This document shows positions 58,245 to 64,000 of a stretch of 64,000 bases of DNA, piece by piece (position 1 is the stretch's first letter; each line of letters starts with the position of its first letter). The stretch is from Lycorma delicatula. Taxonomy: Eukaryota; Arthropoda; Insecta; Hemiptera; Fulgoridae. The translations under genes were made by a program, and so were the position numbers. Where the stretch lies: contig NC_134460.1 of the NCBI RefSeq assembly GCF_047948215.1, forward strand, positions 8,737,501 through 8,801,500, written 5' to 3'. A model generated the notes under the pieces. It did no database searches and was not told where the DNA came from. It saw nothing but the letters and a program-made list of their open reading frames with translations.

Positions 58245-58910
58245 ATCCACCCCTGTACCAAACTTTCTTCGACCCTTTGTAAGTTTCCAATCTTCACATC
58301 ATCTATTTACTTCATTCTTCTTCTTAATTTCTCCTTCTACTGAACCTTTCTAACTAGGCTGCCAAGATTCCACTTTCCTCTAATCACATGGCCTAACTGG
58401 TTTCCTTTCCTGTTTGTACTTCCTGCATAAATGCTGTTTCATCTTTAATCCTTTTGATTACTTCCTCACATTATTCGTCCTTCTCCATATCCACATGTCA
58501 AATACCTCAATCCAGTTCCTCTCCTCTTTCCTTATCGTCCAAGCTTTGCTTCTATACATAGCATTTGCCTAACCTCTTCCTTAACTCCAGACAGTTTACT
58601 ACATAATAATTTACATTTCTTACTTAAGGTTTCCTTTACCATCGTTATTCTTCCTTTTATTTCCAATGCGTTCTTCCAGTCCTACATTCACCATGATCTC
58701 AAATTATCTGTAATTTTGTGATTTGTTTTTTATTCTTCCTTCGCATATCCTTACCTCTAAATCCACTTTGTTGTTTACTTCCTTTATTTTAGTTTTTTCT
58801 ATATCTATTTTCATTTCATACTGTTTCATTCCTAGCTCCAGGGCAGTTAATAATATTTGAAGGGCGTGTGTGTAATCAGCTAGAATTATCATATCATCAA
58901 CAATATTTCG
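58245..58910 (-). pseudogene. Old LINE-A-like reverse transcriptase relic
   Basis: The minus-strand translation begins DDMIILADYTHALQ (the second half of a FADD block), then KQYEMKIDIEKTKI and, through many frame changes, segments equivalent to the LINE-A AKRAFSKKYNL, GSETWT and GHILR regions. It is far more diverged than copies 1 to 8. 3' and 5' limits are approximate and no tail is visible. Confidence 0.65.
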
Positions 58911-61655
58911 TTAAAATACAATAAAAAGGATAAAATAGGGGAATGAATAGAACTTAATCTATCCACTGTACTATGAAAATGTACGTTGTAATTATATACA
59001 GCTCAGTAAAGAAATTCTATTTTTACTTATAAAATTATTAGGTTTATACATCAATAATAAACAAAATAATATTGTTGTGATGTTCTGGGATTAAATATTA
59101 TTGATGTTTAATTATGTTAATGTATTTTTTTTTATATTAAAAAAAAAATTGCCGTTATTTTTTCAGTATTTTTTTTTCGTAGATTTCCTTATGAAAATAA
59201 GCAAAATGTTGTACAATATTAAGTTTTGGTATGAAATGTACACATCACAATTTCTTATCGTTACACGATTACAACTTGTCTTCTAAGACTAGTAAAGCAT
59301 TAATATTAAATGCCTGTAAAATGTTACTTCTACTCAAAGCACAAACTGTCAGTTCACGTTACAACCTCATGAAGGGTTCATTATTTAAGAGTTTATTTAT
59401 TAATACATGAAAAACTGTCATGTTAAATATAACCATTTTTTTTTTAACTCCATAACAAAGTATCACAAAATCATTTAATTACCTTTTTTATTCACTGAAA
59501 CTGGAATTTATAAAATTAATTGTATTGTACTTCAAATTTCAGTCAGAAATTAGAAACTTTGGAAAAAAGGCCTAAACACAGTGACTAAAAAATCCTTTCA
59601 TCTCCCAAAAAGTTGGAGAAGCAATAAATTACCATTTTTATCTTTAATTGTAATTTACCTAGCAGAATTTTAATTTAATGAATCGAAGGTTTAATTTTTT
59701 CAATCTCCCAAAATAAAATAACAGTATTTTTATCTTTTCATAACTTTTTACGTTAAAATTCTGCTGATTTATTTCATTTTATATAATAGGTAAGCCTATC
59801 AAAATCAAAAAAAAACTATCATTAGCGATAGACTTATCGCTATAACAATTAAATTTGGTTTTACAAAACCAAGAAGATTAAATAAAACTGTTGAACATTT
59901 AAAAATAGATTCAATGTAGGTATTTTTAAAAGTGGATTATTTCTCAGTGATTTATCATAATGACGACCGAATCCATAACCTGAAAAACATAAATTTTGTC
60001 GGTAAATGTCAGCGAGGTCTTGGACATTCACGATAAAATCATTTTAGAAGTGCTGGCAGCGATTATTGTTGGACCATCACAAGGGATCTCTTACTTTCTA
60101 GGTGAGTCAAATGTTTGAATATTGAGTGGATAAAAATACGGAATGTATTAAAATGTTTGAAATTATAAATGCTTGTCTCTCGGAAATCATGCCTAATGGG
60201 GAAAACCGATCTCGTATTTGAATTTAGAAGAAAAAATGATATCAGAATTACATATTTTCTTCCTGAAACAAAAAAAAATTATTTTTTGTTCCGCAGTGTA
60301 ATTTAAGAATACAGTAATTACAAACATAAATCACAGTTAATGGGTACCTAACATTTTTTATTATTATTTTTTTTTTTTAATTTAACTATTCACAACCAAA
60401 AAAGTAATACGTCGAATATTTTTCTTTGTTTTTTAATTAAATAGCCAATATTGTTTTGAAATATTTTATACCACATTTCCTTTTAATATTATTTTTTATA
60501 TTGTTGAAAATTTGAAGTAGGTGAACAATACACGCGCGCGCGCGAACTCACAGAAAACACACACATACATATATATATATATATAAAATAAATTTCGTTT
60601 TTTAAAATCATTCATTCCTCACTGTTACATTCTATTCAAAAGAAAAAAAACCGAAACAAAATTTTCGGTCACATTTCAATGATGCATAAAGGAAAGTATT
60701 TTATAGAGTAGACCTAAGCCCCTACGGACTCTTTTAGATCGACAATAGCGATTTATTTGCTTGGTTTGTTGGCTTGTATATTTTCCCTTTGGTACTCACT
60801 GACCCATCTCAATTCCCTTAAGTTCACCTCTCCAAGCCCCTTTACATACTAATAATAATGCATTATTTCAGGGGAGAAAACAATGGTAAACCACGTCCCT
60901 ATTATTCCTTTAATTAATAATTAATACGTGTTTTTTTAACTTTTTTTTACCTAGTAAGCCTTATTTACTATTCTCCGACATGGGAATATAATATAATCTT
61001 TGATAATATTTTTTACTATGTTACTTAATAATACTGACTTAACATATTACTATAATATATAATTTATTTTTTCTTGTGCGAAAAATATACAAAACGCGCA
61101 CGCACGCACACACACATATATATAGCTTTCATAAGCTGCATAGCTAAAGCTTATTGTAAATCATGAATATTATCTTTCCTTTGTTTCTTTTCCTACCTTT
61201 TTTCCTTTATTTACCTTACGCAAATAAAGGAAACCCATACCGATCCTGTTATAAGGATAATAATGAGATGTAAATAAAGTTACATAAGTTTTATTACGAT
61301 TGTTAATATATATAAAATTCAGTACTACAATAAAGCAAAGAAAACTGTTTGTAGTGGCTAAAGATGGTACCCGGTTATTTCACCGACTTTTCGAAGGAAA
61401 AAACAGTATTACTTTCGTTTACACGGTGAGATTGGGAGATGAAGTTAAATTTTATGTACGTTTCGAGGTGTGGGGAGTATGAAAACACCATTCAGATAAA
61501 AAAAAAATATATATATATAAAATTTGCAGCTCGAAAATCTCCAAACCTACTGGATAATTTTATTGAAATTTATATATGATGTAGTAGTAGTGTATCTGAA
61601 GATGTGCACTTAAAAATTTTATGAAGATTTTATGACTCGTTTTTAAGTTACGCAG
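58911..61655. other. Unannotated DNA with one candidate exon
   Basis: No recognised gene. A possible exon ends at 60101 with a GTGAGT donor (see the findings). Microsatellites lie at 60532-60586 and near 61096-61123. Confidence 0.45.
60532..60586. repeat. Microsatellite cluster (CG)n, (AC)n, (AT)n
   Basis: A (CG)n run at 60532-60544 is followed by ACAC and ATAT runs to 60586. Confidence 0.9.
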
Positions 61656-61664
61656 AATTTAAGG

Positions 61665-61809
61665 GTTTTTTTGGTTTTTTTTGGTTTAACCTCCGAGTCC
61701 ACAGTTAAGCATTACTTCAGAAGATGAGATGAAGGAATTGTAGTGTGTGTGAAAATGCCATGCCTGACCGGGATTCGAATCCGGGACCTCTGGGTGAAAG
61801 GCCCGGTTT
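61665..61809 (-). mobile_element. SINE1, 5'-truncated copy
   Basis: The minus strand has B box ggattcgaatcccggtc (gattcgaatcc), the body and 3' module, and a T/G-rich tail on the plus side. The tRNA-like A-box part is missing: the sequence stops at cgggcctttcaccc. Bounded by aatttaagg at 61656-61664 and 61810-61818, so the truncation happened at insertion. Confidence 0.88.
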
Positions 61810-61818
61810 AATTTAAGG

Positions 61819-63870
61819 TTAATGACATACAACATTACCCCAATTTGAGTTTATGTTGACATTGTAATGGTGTATTTTTTTTTATGCGCGTATTTAGTGA
61901 ATCACAGTGATGAGTGAGTTGAAACTTGATATGCTTGTGTGCTTGGTTTACTCGTTAATCGAACGTATATAATGCATTGTATTCTGAAAATCAGTGCGTT
62001 TCTGACTGCGAAATAGTGAGGGCTGAAACGAAAAGTCGATCTACTTGTGCATAACTTAATAAAAGTTTTTTTTATGTTTTTTTCAATATAATTTTCAAAT
62101 TCTATTTATTAAATTTTGAATTTTAGTTGCCATATACAAAAATAATCTATCCACTGCTTACTAAATTTTAATTTGGCGCCGATTTCTAAAAAAAAAACAA
62201 TTTAATGAATAATTTAAAGGATTTTTTTTCAATTTGATTTTTTATCTTTTCCAGTAGTTATTTTTTTTTAATCTGTTTGTACATTGCAACAGGGAGAAAG
62301 TATAAAAATCATACCAAAATTCATCTTTTCTTTTTATTTTAAAATCAGAATTTCTCGATACGAAGGAAAATAGAAAATGTAGAATGGTCAAATTGTCTTT
62401 GTTTATATTTATGTGTTAGTATGTTTTGGTTTATATTTGTATTAATAAATGTGGATTGGATGCATAAAAACAAATTTTTAAATTTGGCATTGTAGTTTAC
62501 ATATACGGATCATTGACGGGGTTAAAGTTAACAATCGGGATTCAAAATGTTGGAAAGATGAAGGTTAATTTTTCATGATTTGGAATATTTTGGTAACGTT
62601 CTTGGAATTTTATTATTATTTATTAGTGGAGTTTATTATTTTTCTTTTTAATTGTTATTTATTATTCCCCCTCCAAAAAAAAAAATCAATAATTTAACGT
62701 ATATCTAACTTAACGTGTAAATAATATCTTAAGTCTATTTTAACTTGCACTTACTGTAATAATGGAAATGATGATTTTAACAAAGCATTAAGTACAAGGA
62801 GGACTACATTATATTTGACCTCCTTTAACTAGGCGATCAATGAAGATGGGTATAAAATTCAACTACTTGGAATCGTAAGCAAGCCTATATTCAATAGTTA
62901 TATCTGAAATTACAACGTCTGTGTTTAAATATATTGATTAATACAAGTAATATGGCAAGGGTATATAGCTTACTTTATTGTTAATTTTTTTAATTATTTA
63001 CGTTTATAACTGTTTTTTTTAACAGTCTTAAAAATAATAATGTAGAGGTATTAAGCACTACTCATACCATTAGTAACTTACCAAACCCAAAGGTTTAAAC
63101 TACTGAATCATTATCTGTCCTTTACTACAGCTAGCTTTGATTTTTAATATATCTTTTTTTCAAAAATATTACAATCCAGAAGCAGTATAATGTTACTATG
63201 GATACTATGTATGGAGAACCATACATTACTATGGATAATAATGTATACTATCCAGAACCAGTTTGTATTCTACGTACTTTAGTTATTAACCTTATTGGTT
63301 ATAAATTATAGGAAAAACTCAAAAATTTTACATTACCGCCAGTTATGTTAAATAAACGAAGAGAAACATCGTTCATAATATCAAAATAAATATATCATCC
63401 ACAAATGGCCCTCCGGAAGTATCATATTACTCGATGTTTTGAGGTTGCTAGAGTTCTAAAATACTAACAATAATAATATTAATAAAATTTTAATACGTGC
63501 GTATGTATGTTTAAATGTTCGTATTAGTAATATTTTAATATAAATTATTAAATTTTATACGATGGGTGTAGTTTCGAGTAACAAATTTTATTGTACGTGA
63601 ATTTTTAAACTTAAGGGAGAGAGATGTTTTAGATATATTGTTTATTAAAGGGATTAAAGTTTATAAAAATTTTACTCGTACGTTTTTTATTGTTTTAAAA
63701 TTAATTAATAATTTTTGTAAACACTATCTACCATTAAAAGTGGAATAAAAGCATATCAAAAATTATAAAGCCCTTGAAAATATTAAATTTTTATTTATTT
63801 TCTGTAATTCCTACCTATTTATTTATTATAAAGATGTTTCTATTATATAAAGTTTTATTATATTATACAA
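61819..63870. other. Unannotated AT-rich DNA
   Basis: No gene is recognised. A small perfect hairpin (atgtatgg/ccatacat, 63207-63226) sits between near-direct repeats of atccagaa-cagt. Confidence 0.45.
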
Positions 63871-64000
63871 TTTTACTTTCCCTTCTAGAGCTATAAGGAA
63901 AGTATTGGAATCGGTCCAATTAGGGGACTTATGCGTTTTTCACCGGATCTTGACGTTTTGACACTTAGGAACCCAAAAAACCGGATGGAAATTTTCCGGG
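63871..64000 (+). repeat. Start of another hairpin-headed repeat, cut by the window edge
   Basis: The opening ctttccctt...aaggaaagtattgg can pair as a hairpin and resembles the RepB head (aaggaagtattgtgatcg against aaggaaagtattggaatcgg). The rest (tttttcaccggatcttgacg, ttaggaaccc) has no counterpart in the window. Confidence 0.4.

Noticed and set aside
1..64000. CRISPR arrays, bacterial operons, Shine-Dalgarno sites or prophage
   Set aside because: No regularly spaced repeats and no bacterial-type coding density; the content is that of an animal nuclear genome.

Overview
This is a gene-poor, AT-rich, repeat-dominated stretch of an arthropod genome, most likely an insect and possibly a hemipteran. 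The host call is an inference. It rests on the mix of non-LTR retrotransposons (R1-like, jockey-like and I-like), mariner relics, tRNA-derived SINEs and short TTAGG-type telomere-like repeats. I recognise no confident host protein-coding gene, rRNA, genuine tRNA or CRISPR array. Almost every convincing reading frame is reverse transcriptase or transposase sequence, and most other open frames are antisense or AT-rich shadows.

Layout. 1-3.2 kb: unannotated DNA, then a tRNA-derived SINE (SINE1) and an R1-like LINE inserted at the same target. 3.2-4.9 kb: the best-preserved copy of the dominant LINE, called LINE-A here, with an open 574-codon frame. 5.5-14.5 kb: a palindrome-ended repeat (RepB), SINE2, LINE-A copies 2 and 3, a jockey remnant, and an I-like LINE 3' end followed by a decayed ORF1-like segment. 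15.3-22.4 kb: two copies of an unclassified repeat (RepC), a SINE2-SINE1 chimera, a perfect 16-bp hairpin and LINE-A copy 4. 22.7-26.1 kb: an internally deleted DNA transposon, a SINE2b and a second LINE family (LINE-B) with a TAA tail. 27.9-30.6 kb: LINE-A copy 5 nested in an older relative, then a short-TIR element. 34.2-38.7 kb: a transposon-associated protein remnant, LINE-A copy 6, SINE2 and a 1.25-kb foldback-like element with arms of about 430 bp. 40.1-45.8 kb: an I-like LINE, a TIR-bounded DDE transposon, an R1-like fragment abutting a mariner remnant, SINE1, SINE2b, RepB and LINE-A copy 7. 47.8-58.9 kb: RepB copies (two head to head), LINE-A copy 8, a GC-richer block with a hammerhead-like core, and an old LINE relic. 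59-64 kb: mostly unannotated AT-rich DNA, one SINE1 and the start of another hairpin-headed repeat.

How the parts relate. The autonomous-type proteins are LINE-A, LINE-B, R1-like, jockey-like and I-like reverse transcriptases plus two transposase families. SINE1, SINE2, RepB, RepC and the long-TIR elements carry no recognisable protein and would depend on enzymes supplied from elsewhere. SINE1 and SINE2 share the same 3' module, which suggests a common LINE partner that is not seen in this window. Target-site duplications (TSDs) can be read directly around many insertions and give a partial order of events. LINE-A is the youngest-looking expansion: eight 5'-truncated copies in 64 kb, several with undamaged frames.
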